Position numbers and translations under genes: made by a program. From Gammaproteobacteria bacterium (lineage in GTDB: Bacteria; Pseudomonadota; Gammaproteobacteria; Steroidobacterales; Woeseiaceae): 7,787 nucleotides of DNA. The stretch is taken from positions 1 to 7,787 of the forward strand of contig JAOUNK010000151.1 of assembly GCA_029881015.1 (NCBI GenBank). The letters are read 5' to 3'. This document shows, piece by piece, positions 1-7,023 of this stretch (positions are counted from its first letter, which is position 1; each line of letters opens with the position of its first letter). The notes beneath the pieces were generated by a model, which worked only from the letters and a program-made list of their open reading frames with translations, did not search any database and was not told the origin of the DNA.

Positions 1-1719
1 GCTCAGGACACTCTCTTCGAAGTCGGCGCCGATGAACTCCAGCATGCGACGCGCCTGTGACTCCAATGCGTCGACGGTGTCCTCATACTCTACCGTCAGC
101 ACGAGATCGGGATAAGTTTCGATCCAGTAGTCCATCAGCCTCAGGTGCTGCAGATAGTAATGCCCGAGGGCGACCAAATCGTGCGCATACTTCTGGTTGT
201 CGTCGAAAGGCAGCCTGAAAATGGAAACGCAGTTATCCATCGGATCTCGCTTGCAAAACAGCACCCTCGCCTCCGGAAAGACGGCCGCGATCACACCGAT
301 GAAATTGAAGTTCAGCGGATTCTTATCGACCACGAATCGACTGTGGCCGAAGCGGGTGACCATGCGCGTCAGGTACGTTTTTCGCAGCTGACGCTTCTCA
401 TCTTCGCTAAGGTGCTGCATCGAGATCGGGTAGGGTTGCTCCGTCAGTTCCGATGCCCGCTTGACGAGGTCGTTTATGAACCCGACCTCCCCGGCCCCGG
501 TAATTTCGCTGTGAGATGCGATGATCTGCTCGGTCAACGAGGTTCCGGATCTTGGCATACCAACAACGAACACGGGAACGGGCAACTTGTCCCTGTCTCC
601 CTCGACCGAGGCAGGCGACACAGGGAATGTCTCCCGGCAGGCATCGACATACGCAGTCGTCTCCGACTCGACATACGGCTGACGACGCGCCTTTACGGCC
701 TGGGCAAGAATGAAATAGTCGATACTTACGTGATAGTTCTTTTGATATTCGTAGTCCCATGCGAGTGCGAAGAGGAGCGGCGCTCGATGGATATCGAGCA
801 ATTGCGGATCCTTCAGCAGGGCGTGTATCTTGTCAATCTCTTGCGCGGTTAGAGCATGATCTTTCAGTTTGGACAATTGGAAGAAGGAACTCGCATGATT
901 TGGCGTGTACTTCAATGCCAGGCGGAACTCACGGGCCGCTTCCTCGGTATCCCCCATCTGCTCCAGCACCACACCCAGGTGATTATGCGCCTCCGCATTA
1001 TTCTCCTCGACCGCAAGAACCCCATTCAGGACCGTCACGGCACCCTGTTCGTCGCCCAGTTGCTTGAGCGCTGTCGACAGGTTGATCTTTGCAACGATGT
1101 TGCCATCAAGATCTATCGCTCGCTCAAACGCCTCCCTGGCCGCCTCGTATTGCGATGCCTTTAGCAGCACGTCGCCCTTGTTGTTGAAGGTCAGGCTACG
1201 TTTATCATCAATTGAGATGGCGTAGTCCAGAGTCTCGATCGCATGCTCCAGTCGGCCAACCTCCTTAAGAGAAACCGACAGGTTGTTGAGACAGTCTACA
1301 TAGTTGCTATCCAGCGCCAGTGCCGCTTCGAAGCATGGGATCGCCTTGTCGTGTTCATCGACCGCAGCAAGCACGTTGCCGAGGTTGTTGAGCGTCACAG
1401 GCTGCTCTTCATTCAGGCGTATCGACTCCAGGAATGCGTCCCGTGACCTGTCGAACTGGTTTAGACCCTTGTAAGCAAGGCCCAGGTTATTGTGAGTCTC
1501 GGGGTCACCCGAATTGACCTGCAATGCCCTCGTCAGATAGTCAACAGCCTCGTCGAACCGCTCGGCACGCACACAGACGACACCCATGAGGTTCAGGGCG
1601 AATTCGTTGCCGGGATCTCGACGCAACACCTTCAGGTACGCCTTTTCAGCGGTGGCCAGGTCACCCTGCTGTTGCCGGGCGTATCCTTTCTCGAGCGTAT
1701 TGAGTAGTTCTTGGTTCAC
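1..1719 (-). CDS. TPR-repeat sulfotransferase, 3' end cut by window edge
   Basis: Predicted cytoplasmic PAPS-dependent sulfotransferase fused to N-terminal tetratricopeptide repeats. My translation gives 573 codons without a stop, running out of the window at base 1. Residues about 6-276 form eight consecutive TPR units of about 34 residues, several carrying the NNLG pattern. After a linker, the 5'-phosphosulfate loop GMPRSGTS lies at residues 387-394, and the 3'-phosphate motif RDPMDNCVS at 491-499. These are the two nucleotide-binding signatures of the Sulfotransfer_3-type fold. By family comparison only the last few dozen residues are missing. The start is GTG at 1719: an in-frame TAA lies five codons upstream, and the first ATG is about 45 codons in, inside the TPRs. 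No clear Shine-Dalgarno is visible. The TPRs presumably bind a protein partner or acceptor; the acceptor (protein tyrosine, glycan or small molecule) is unknown. It follows a TonB receptor gene and a terminator. Confidence 0.93.
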   Translation of the reverse strand, partial: MNQELLNTLEKGYARQQQGDLATAEKAYLKVLRRDPGNEFALNLMGVVCVRAERFDEAVDYLTRALQVNSGDPETHNNLGLAYKGLNQFDRSRDAFLESIRLNEEQPVTLNNLGNVLAAVDEHDKAIPCFEAALALDSNYVDCLNNLSVSLKEVGRLEHAIETLDYAISIDDKRSLTFNNKGDVLLKASQYEAAREAFERAIDLDGNIVAKINLSTALKQLGDEQGAVTVLNGVLAVEENNAEAHNHLGVVLEQMGDTEEAAREFRLALKYTPNHASSFFQLSKLKDHALTAQEIDKIHALLKDPQLLDIHRAPLLFALAWDYEYQKNYHVSIDYFILAQAVKARRQPYVESETTAYVDACRETFPVSPASVEGDRDKLPVPVFVVGMPRSGTSLTEQIIASHSEITGAGEVGFINDLVKRASELTEQPYPISMQHLSEDEKRQLRKTYLTRMVTRFGHSRFVVDKNPLNFNFIGVIAAVFPEARVLFCKRDPMDNCVSIFRLPFDDNQKYAHDLVALGHYYLQHLRLMDYWIETYPDLVLTVEYEDTVDALESQARRMLEFIGADFEESVLS

Positions 1720-1728
1720 TGGCGTTCG

Positions 1729-1734
1729 ATATTA
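1729..1734 (-). promoter_or_regulatory. Possible -10 element for a leaderless sulfotransferase mRNA
   Basis: The minus strand reads TAATAT, nine bases before the GTG start at 1719. Transcription starting about seven bases downstream would give an mRNA with essentially no 5' leader, which fits the absence of a Shine-Dalgarno. No good -35 hexamer lies at 16-18 bp, because that space is occupied by the terminator hairpin. TAATAT is also common by chance in this AT-rich stretch, so this is a weak call. Confidence 0.22.
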
Positions 1735-1738
1735 GACG

Positions 1739-1773
1739 AAAAAAAAGCCTGCAACATAGTTGCAGGCTTTTTT
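1739..1773 (-). terminator. Strong Rho-independent terminator after the TonB receptor gene
   Basis: A perfect 9-bp GC-rich stem (GCCTGCAAC at 1747-1755 against GTTGCAGGC at 1759-1767) closes a three-base ATA loop. It is flanked by eight A on the left and six T on the right. On the minus strand the hairpin is followed by eight T, a textbook intrinsic terminator about 20 bases after the receptor stop. The symmetry means it could also work for rightward transcription, but no rightward gene was found. Its downstream end is only about 20 bases from the sulfotransferase start. Confidence 0.93.
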
Positions 1774-1793
1774 CGGCAGGGGGATGCCAAGTA

Positions 1794-4223
1794 CTAGAAG
1801 TTGTAGCCGAAGCGCACGCCCCAGGCACGCGGTGCCTGATAGTCATACGCCACTCGTGCGCGGCTGTATATCTCCGTGTATGTCTGGATCAGCTCGTCCG
1901 TGGCGTTGTTTATCCACAGGCTGGCTCTGTAACGGCCATCGCTGGATACCCAACCCAATGTGAGATCAATTTCCGTGTAAGCGTCCTGCTCACCAAAGAA
2001 GACAGGTGCACGGTTCGTCCAGTAACCACTGTTGTAGTAGAGATTGGCGTAAGGAGTAAGTGTGCCCTTATCGCCCATATCTATTTCGTAGCCGACACCC
2101 ACGCCGAGCGTCATATCCGGAGAGTAGGCCGTCGGCTTGCCACCCATCGTATAGACGTACTCGAAATCATCATTGATCCCGTCGCCATCAGTATCGATGG
2201 GGACCGATTCTGCGCCGATCGGCGGCGTTCCGTTCCAGACCAGGTTGCCGGCGCCAACGATAAAGTCGTCGTACTCAGAGTTCTCCAGCGTGAGGCCAAA
2301 GTCTACTGTGAGCCGGTCTGTTGGATACCAGAAACCCTCGACCTCGATACCCCTGGACTTGATGGAGCCGCCCGGCACCTGGATCGCCACGGCGACTCCG
2401 GTTGTGCCCTGAATCTCAAACTTGGTTGTGTTCAGGCCATCATACTGAGCCGAATAGGCGCTCGCATTCAATGTCAGCTTGCCGTCCAATAGCGTGGACT
2501 TGACACCGACCTCGAAGGTCTCGTTCGTTTGTGGATCAAGCAGGTTTTGATTGACCGGGTCCGTCGCACCAGCGATGTAAGCCGTTGCAAACGACCCATA
2601 GACCATCGTGTCATCCGTCGCATTGAATGAAAGACCAACTCGATAATCAACGTTGTCGTCTTTGCCTCTTTGAGGTGCGTTGTTGTTGTAAGTATAGGTC
2701 GGCAATGCGGGCCCAAGACGCTGGCTGGCGTCGAACGGCAATCCGTCGGCACGCTGCGAAAGACGGTCATCTTCGGTGTAGCGAAGACCTACGGTTGCGG
2801 TCAGCCGGTCCGTGAACGAGTAGTCGGCCTGGCCGTAAATTGCCGTCGATTTAGTGCCGCCACGACCTTCATTGTTCCAGTAGGCCCATGAAGGTGTGTC
2901 AGGCGTTGCGCCGGCATAGCCGTACCAGGACTCTTCAAGACTGCCGAAGAGGTAAGCGGCCTTGTTGCCGTTGTCCTGGTTATCAAACAGGTAAAGCCCT
3001 GCCGTGTATTGCAGCGGTCCGTCTCCTGTCGACGTCAGAGTCAGGTCAACCTGGTGAGACTTGTTGGTAGCGTAGTCACCATCGAACCAGGCAGCGTTCC
3101 TGGAAAAATCGGCATCCGACAGCTGAAGCAGTTTGAAGTCAAATTGTGCGGCATTCAGCTTCAGGTTGTGGCCTTCGAGGTCCCAGTCGACAACGAGGTT
3201 GATTGCAGTATTTTCCAGCTCGCGCCAGGGTGCGGTATCGAAGTCAACGATGAACGGATCGGCGATAATCCCGGCTGAAATGTCGCCTTCGCAGACGTTT
3301 CCTGCCTGGCTGCGGCCACCGGGGCGATCTCCATCAGGACAGTTCGGGCCCGAGTACAGGCCCATGCGGGGATCCAGCACGCCGTTGATCGCATTGATCA
3401 ACGTAAAATCGTTGGGGTCCAATGGAATACCAGCGCCCTTGTAGGCGTAGTTGAGATTACCGTTTGCCGTGTCCTTCCAGTTACTGACTGTCAGGTTGAA
3501 CGACAGATTGTCTGTCGGCTCCAGGCGAAACTGCGCACGAACGTAGGTGTAGTCTGAGTCTTTCAGGCCGGCTGCCGGGTTAATGATGTTTTCGACGTAA
3601 GGATCACGTTCTTCATCAGCAACAGTGAGGCGCATGGCGAAGCTGTCGCTAAACGGGACATTGACGAATCCTTCGATTTTTCGAAGTGAGTACTCGCCGG
3701 CAGAAAGAGAGGCGCCGAAATCAAACCCGGACACGTCCGGTTTCCTGGTTATGACGTTGATCAGGCCGCCGTAGGTATTGCGACCAAACAGCGTTCCCTG
3801 CGGACCGCGCAGCGCCTCGATCCGTTCGACGTCAACGTATCCGGCGAGCCCCATTCCGTAGTTAGTGACGTACATGCCATCGTGGTAAATCGGAACAGCG
3901 ATATCCGTTGTGCCGGCCGTGCCCGCGCCACGCATAATCGCCTGCGCATTGTTACCGTAACTGGCGATCGTCAGGCCAGGAATCGCTTTTTCAAGGGAAA
4001 GAATGTCGGTGATTTGCATTTTGGCGAGCTTGTCACTCGATACAGATGTCACCGCGACAGGAACATCCTGAATGTTGACCGCGCGCTTGGTCGCGGTAAC
4101 AACGATTTCCTCGAGTGCGCCGTCATCCTGGGCGTTTGCTGCTTGCATTGTCACCGCACTCGCTACTGCCAGCGCTATGGCAGAGCGTTGGTAACTAGAC
4201 TGACTGTTGTTTGTCGATGCCAT
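1794..4223 (-). CDS. TonB-dependent outer-membrane receptor
   Basis: An 809-residue outer-membrane active transporter, complete and of normal family length. Residues 1-31 are a Sec signal peptide with a probable cut after Ala-Asn-Ala. The TonB box EEIVVTATKR (38-47) follows directly, with no N-terminal signalling (STN) domain. The plug spans about 48-165 and carries the conserved GPQGTLFGRNT segment (140-150) and VITRKP. The rest is a 22-strand-type beta-barrel ending in Tyr-Asn-Phe, the usual C-terminal assembly signal. The only two cysteines, C295 and C311, sit in one predicted loop and could form a disulfide. A DTDGDGINDDFE segment at 677-688 resembles a calcium loop. I chose ATG 4223 because a GGGGA sits about nine bases upstream and the signal peptide then begins properly; the longer in-frame extension to 4421 would start upstream of the apparent promoter. 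The substrate cannot be deduced; the symporter, hydrolase and dehydrogenase operon next door favours an organic nutrient over an iron siderophore. Confidence 0.95.
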   Translation of the reverse strand: MASTNNSQSSYQRSAIALAVASAVTMQAANAQDDGALEEIVVTATKRAVNIQDVPVAVTSVSSDKLAKMQITDILSLEKAIPGLTIASYGNNAQAIMRGAGTAGTTDIAVPIYHDGMYVTNYGMGLAGYVDVERIEALRGPQGTLFGRNTYGGLINVITRKPDVSGFDFGASLSAGEYSLRKIEGFVNVPFSDSFAMRLTVADEERDPYVENIINPAAGLKDSDYTYVRAQFRLEPTDNLSFNLTVSNWKDTANGNLNYAYKGAGIPLDPNDFTLINAINGVLDPRMGLYSGPNCPDGDRPGGRSQAGNVCEGDISAGIIADPFIVDFDTAPWRELENTAINLVVDWDLEGHNLKLNAAQFDFKLLQLSDADFSRNAAWFDGDYATNKSHQVDLTLTSTGDGPLQYTAGLYLFDNQDNGNKAAYLFGSLEESWYGYAGATPDTPSWAYWNNEGRGGTKSTAIYGQADYSFTDRLTATVGLRYTEDDRLSQRADGLPFDASQRLGPALPTYTYNNNAPQRGKDDNVDYRVGLSFNATDDTMVYGSFATAYIAGATDPVNQNLLDPQTNETFEVGVKSTLLDGKLTLNASAYSAQYDGLNTTKFEIQGTTGVAVAIQVPGGSIKSRGIEVEGFWYPTDRLTVDFGLTLENSEYDDFIVGAGNLVWNGTPPIGAESVPIDTDGDGINDDFEYVYTMGGKPTAYSPDMTLGVGVGYEIDMGDKGTLTPYANLYYNSGYWTNRAPVFFGEQDAYTEIDLTLGWVSSDGRYRASLWINNATDELIQTYTEIYSRARVAYDYQAPRAWGVRFGYNF

Positions 4224-4294
4224 CTTGAGTTTTCCCCACGTTTGCATTGAATTCGTCGCGGCCCTCACGGACCCACCAGCTCTAATAATTCGTG

Positions 4295-4324
4295 AATATA
4301 CGTCCTTTTGTACTTCGAATGCAA
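4295..4324 (-). promoter_or_regulatory. Sigma70-type promoter for the TonB receptor gene
   Basis: On the minus strand a -35 hexamer TTGCAT (4324-4319) is followed, after an 18-bp spacer, by a -10 hexamer TATATT (4300-4295). Transcription would begin near 4288, giving a leader of about 65 bases before the ATG at 4223. The surrounding bases are AT-rich compared with the neighbouring genes. The position agrees with the chosen start codon and argues against the longer upstream start. The spacer contains one arm of an 11-bp inverted repeat, so a repressor could block this promoter. Confidence 0.6.
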
Positions 4325-4540
4325 AGGAAATTGCGGCTGTTTGATCGCTGAAAACCATTGGGCGAGCACGCTCATGTCGACAAGGATTGGGTGGGCAGCA
4401 GCAATACATCGCTCCCGTCATATAGAACAGTCACTTACGGTTTCTTCGGCAGGCAGCCCTGTCGTTCCCACACGCTTGGACCGGGCTTCAGGGCAGCAAG
4501 AAACGGCCTGAAAACGTCGCCTGCGCTGAATTCGAAGTAC
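4310..4540. repeat. Spaced 11-bp inverted repeat
   Basis: GTACTTCGAAT at 4310-4320 is exactly the reverse complement of ATTCGAAGTAC at 4530-4540. The left arm overlaps the -35 end and spacer of the receptor promoter. The right arm lies just past the hydrolase stop and partly overlaps a 10-bp palindrome GAAGTACTTC (4534-4543). The spacing of about 220 bp between the arms would suit two operators bridged by a looping regulator, but this is inference only. Confidence 0.4.
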
Positions 4541-4567
4541 TTCTTCCGCGTGGCTGGGCCTGAAAAC
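4348..4567. repeat. Three copies of CTGAAAAC (GTTTTCAG on minus)
   Basis: The octamer CTGAAAAC occurs at 4348-4355, 4508-4515 and 4560-4567. The last two extend to an identical 11-mer GGCCTGAAAAC (4505-4515 and 4557-4567), 52 bp apart. All three have the same orientation. A given octamer is not expected three times in under 400 bp by chance, so these may be regulator sites or remnants of a small duplication. Confidence 0.4.
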
Positions 4568-4599
4568 CAGCCGCTTGCGTGGTGCACTGGCACCCTGGG

Positions 4600-5403
4600 C
4601 TACTCAGAAAGGGCATTAAAAAAGGCGACGTCCCGGTCCGCGGCAAGCTCCCGAAACTCTTTCTCAAGAAAATGTGCCGAACCCTCGTACAGATGTAGTG
4701 AGTGCGCATGGCCTGCATCCTCGAGAGCCCTGACCAATGCCCGGGAATTGGCACTGGCCGTGGAAGCGTCATCTTCGGAATGGTGAACAATGATCGGCAC
4801 ATCGAGATTCTCGAGGCTGGGCACAAGATCCTGCAGGGGCGTTGTCGCCCAGAACGACGCACCCCTGACCAGGTCGGTGACCAGCAGCGCGCGCATCGTC
4901 ACGGCGCCACCCATCGAGTGTGACCACATGAAGACCCGCTCCGGATTTACCGACTCAACCTGCCCGAGCAACTTCAACAGGGCGATCACATCCTCGGCGT
5001 AGTAGTCGACCGACTGCTTCATCGTTGTGAATTCCAGCCCTTCCGAATTATTGTGGCCACGATAATCTGGCATGACGACGAGAAATCCACGCGACGCGTA
5101 CAGCTCCGGAACAGACCGATAGTAGTCACCGGGCCGCGAATCGATCCCCTCAGCAGTTATCCCGTAGCGCGTTGGATCCGGAACATAGCCATGGTTGGCA
5201 ACGATGACCGGGAATCCGTCCGCCGGCGTACTCGCATTCGGAACAGCGACCAACGCGTGCAGCCTGAGGCCGGATGACTTATACGAAACCAGGTACGCGC
5301 TGAAGCTCGGGCCATCGTCAAGCGCGCGCTCATAATTGAGCCCATCCTGATCGCACCCGGCCAGGGCGACAACCGCAAGCGTCGCCGCAACAGCCCATCT
5401 CAT
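4600..5403 (-). CDS. Alpha/beta-hydrolase lipoprotein (esterase/peptidase-like)
   Basis: A 267-residue alpha/beta-hydrolase, probably an envelope-anchored esterase or S9-like peptidase. Residues 1-17 are a lipoprotein signal with lipobox LAGC and lipidated Cys17. Asp18 at position +2 would, by the E. coli Lol rule, favour retention in the inner membrane facing the periplasm. The fold markers are in order: oxyanion-hole HG (71-72), PDYRGHNNSEG (112-122), nucleophile elbow SHSMGG with Ser163, acid Asp211 or Asp212 in HHSEDD, and His244 in GSAHF. The elbow is Ser-x-Ser-x-Gly, not the usual Gly-x-Ser-x-Gly. The start is ATG 5403, which shares one base with the symporter stop (TGATG). No separate ribosome site is seen, so it is likely translated by coupling. 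The in-frame extension upstream is rejected because it lies inside the symporter gene. The substrate is unknown; context suggests processing of the symporter's substrate. Confidence 0.88.
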   Translation of the reverse strand: MRWAVAATLAVVALAGCDQDGLNYERALDDGPSFSAYLVSYKSSGLRLHALVAVPNASTPADGFPVIVANHGYVPDPTRYGITAEGIDSRPGDYYRSVPELYASRGFLVVMPDYRGHNNSEGLEFTTMKQSVDYYAEDVIALLKLLGQVESVNPERVFMWSHSMGGAVTMRALLVTDLVRGASFWATTPLQDLVPSLENLDVPIIVHHSEDDASTASANSRALVRALEDAGHAHSLHLYEGSAHFLEKEFRELAADRDVAFFNALSE

Positions 5404-7010
5404 CAAAACGCGCGTCCGAACAGGAACAGGAACAGCATCGTTGCTGCAAAGAACACGAGCAAGAGATAGCTGACGCGATCCACTTTGCCCGGCACCAGGT
5501 ACCAGCCATCCTGTTTTTCCTCGAGTGCTTCTTCCTTGAACTTCTTGATCTGCCCGCGAACGGAGTACGGTGAATACTCCTTGCTGAAGCCATCGAGCAG
5601 TACGCTCGCGGCAATCGTCACGACAATATTGGTGATGGCACCAATTGCGCAGAACCAGGGCCACGCGATATCCGTGTGCTTCGCCAGGTACCAAACCATC
5701 ACGAAGCCAACTGCGGTACCGATGAGCACGCCCTTCTCGTTTGCCTGCTTGGAGAAGAAGCCGACGGCGAACATGCCGAGCTGTGCTCCGACGAAGTAGG
5801 AGCCGATGTTGCTGAGCACCAGCAAAATTGATCCAGTGCTGCCCGTCAGCATTACGGCGGGCACAATTATGACCAGTGCAATGATAATGGTGAAATACCT
5901 CGACGCCTTGAGGTAATGCTCCTCCGACTCACCCTTGCGTATGTACTTCTGGTAGAAGTCGACGGTCATTACGGTCGACATGGAGTTGAACGCCGAATCG
6001 AGGCTCGACATCGACGCCGCCATTACTGCTGCCGCAATCAGGCCCATCAAGCCGGGCAGTCCGTAGTCAGACGCAAACTTCAGGATTATCGTGTTGCTGT
6101 TCTCGAACTCAACGCCCTGGTAATAGCTGTAGAACAAGACGCCGAGGAAGATGAACAGGAAGTAGATGAAGAAGGCCGCAAATCCCATTGTCAGGTAGGA
6201 CTTCTTCGCATCCCCAATCGTCTTCGAGGCAAGCGTTCGCTGTACCATCATCTGATTCGTGCCGTACACGGTCACGTGGTACAGGGTCATGGCAATGATG
6301 CCCGACCAGGCCGTAGTAGCCTGCGTCAGGTTGAAGTCAAACTGAAGCGGGTTGAGCTTACCCTGTGCCTTGAGTGTCGTCAGCGTCGAGCCGATGGACT
6401 CTGGCATTTCCAGTATCAGCGCGCACAGAATAATAATCGCTCCAACAAGCAGGATTCCCGCTTGAGCAACGTCGGTCCAGATGACAGCTGTGATACCACC
6501 CAGGGCTGTGTAGATCAGAGCGATGAGTGTGACAATGACGATTGCATGCACGACGTCGATGCCCGTAATGAACTCGAGAACCAAAGATGTTGCATAGAGA
6601 ATCGCCGCCGACGTCATCGTCTGCGATACGAGCCAGATACTCGAAATAAGAGCGCGCGCTCGCGGCCCGAAACGACGCTCCTGGTAGTCATAGATCGAGG
6701 CCACTCCGCTGTTGTAGAAAAATGGCAGGAACAGCGTAATTACGACGAAGATTACAATGGGGTAGTTGGCGTGCAGCGCGATGACGGAAAACCCGTCGGA
6801 ATACGCCCAGGAAGGTCCACCCAGGAATGACAGCGCACTCACATACGTTGCTACGACCGAAATACCAATCGCCCACCAGGGTGTTGACCGGTCGCCCAGG
6901 AAAAAATGGTCTGCAGTACTGATCCGCTTGCTGAGGTAGTAGCCCAGCAACAGGTTGCCAAGAATGTAGACAACCAGAATAGTCCAGTTCAATGTGCCAA
7001 ATTCACCCAT
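5403..7010 (-). CDS. Sodium:solute symporter, SSS/SLC5 family
   Basis: A 535-residue inner-membrane secondary transporter of the LeuT fold with about 13-14 hydrophobic segments, normal for the family. Early markers are FLGDRSTPWWAIG (37-49), then the core helix with A54 and V57, which match by eye the Na2-site backbone residues of vSGLT. The second half has SMSSLDSAFNS (333-343), whose Ser335 and Ser336 correspond to the Na2-site serines of vSGLT, followed by TVDFYQKY. The position of the sugar-contacting Gln69 of vSGLT is Ser61 here. The FLGGPSWAY segment (62-70) is reminiscent of the monocarboxylate/multivitamin (SMCT/SMVT) branch, so an organic acid is more likely than a free hexose; this comparison is from memory. 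A charged cytoplasmic stretch precedes the last helix. A strong AAAGGAG lies six bases before the ATG. It is the middle gene of the operon. Confidence 0.95.
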   Translation of the reverse strand: MGEFGTLNWTILVVYILGNLLLGYYLSKRISTADHFFLGDRSTPWWAIGISVVATYVSALSFLGGPSWAYSDGFSVIALHANYPIVIFVVITLFLPFFYNSGVASIYDYQERRFGPRARALISSIWLVSQTMTSAAILYATSLVLEFITGIDVVHAIVIVTLIALIYTALGGITAVIWTDVAQAGILLVGAIIILCALILEMPESIGSTLTTLKAQGKLNPLQFDFNLTQATTAWSGIIAMTLYHVTVYGTNQMMVQRTLASKTIGDAKKSYLTMGFAAFFIYFLFIFLGVLFYSYYQGVEFENSNTIILKFASDYGLPGLMGLIAAAVMAASMSSLDSAFNSMSTVMTVDFYQKYIRKGESEEHYLKASRYFTIIIALVIIVPAVMLTGSTGSILLVLSNIGSYFVGAQLGMFAVGFFSKQANEKGVLIGTAVGFVMVWYLAKHTDIAWPWFCAIGAITNIVVTIAASVLLDGFSKEYSPYSVRGQIKKFKEEALEEKQDGWYLVPGKVDRVSYLLLVFFAATMLFLFLFGRAF

Positions 7011-7016
7011 TCCTTG

Positions 7017-7023
7017 CTCCTTT
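7017..7023 (-). promoter_or_regulatory. Shine-Dalgarno of the symporter, overlapping the SDR stop
   Basis: The minus strand reads AAAGGAG, with its first two bases belonging to the TAA stop of the dehydrogenase, and a six-base spacer to ATG 7010. This fixes the symporter start and shows that the two genes are read from one mRNA. Confidence 0.85.

Larger units (their letters stand above)
4224..4599. other. 376-bp intergenic regulatory region
   Basis: No convincing gene lies here; open frames crossing it lack family features and run into real genes in other frames. It contains the receptor promoter and a leader of about 65 bases. The leader can form a five-pair stem with a GUGA (GNRA-type) tetraloop (4260-4273). 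The part next to the hydrolase stop has a small hairpin GGTGC-ACTG-GCACC (4581-4594) and a second stem GGCTGG/CCAGCC (4552-4557 and 4567-4572). Neither has a T-tract, so termination of the upstream operon here is possible but not shown. The region also holds short repeats listed separately. Confidence 0.7.

Noticed and set aside
145..852. Plus-strand open frame of 235 codons
   Set aside because: It is antisense to the sulfotransferase domain, whose PAPS-binding motifs are read cleanly on the minus strand.
4224..4421. N-terminal extension of the TonB receptor to ATG 4421
   Set aside because: It would place 66 non-signal residues, including a Cys-Cys-Cys run, before a proper signal peptide, and would begin upstream of the predicted promoter.
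4456..4494. GCCCTG/CAGGGC inverted repeat as a terminator of the hydrolase operon
   Set aside because: The stem is only six pairs with a 27-base loop and no T-tract, too weak to call.
4358..4786. Possible small plus-strand gene in the intergenic gap
   Set aside because: More than a third of it is antisense to the hydrolase, no ribosome site is seen, and the translation has no recognisable feature.
5404..5694. N-terminal extension of the hydrolase to 5694
   Set aside because: It overlaps the end of the symporter in another frame and would bury the lipobox in the middle of the protein. ATG 5403 with stop/start overlap is better.
5916..6830. Long plus-strand open frame of 304 codons
   Set aside because: It is fully antisense to the symporter. 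Its translation is rich in Arg, His and Asp with no hydrophobic core or recognisable domain, while the minus frame is a clear transporter.
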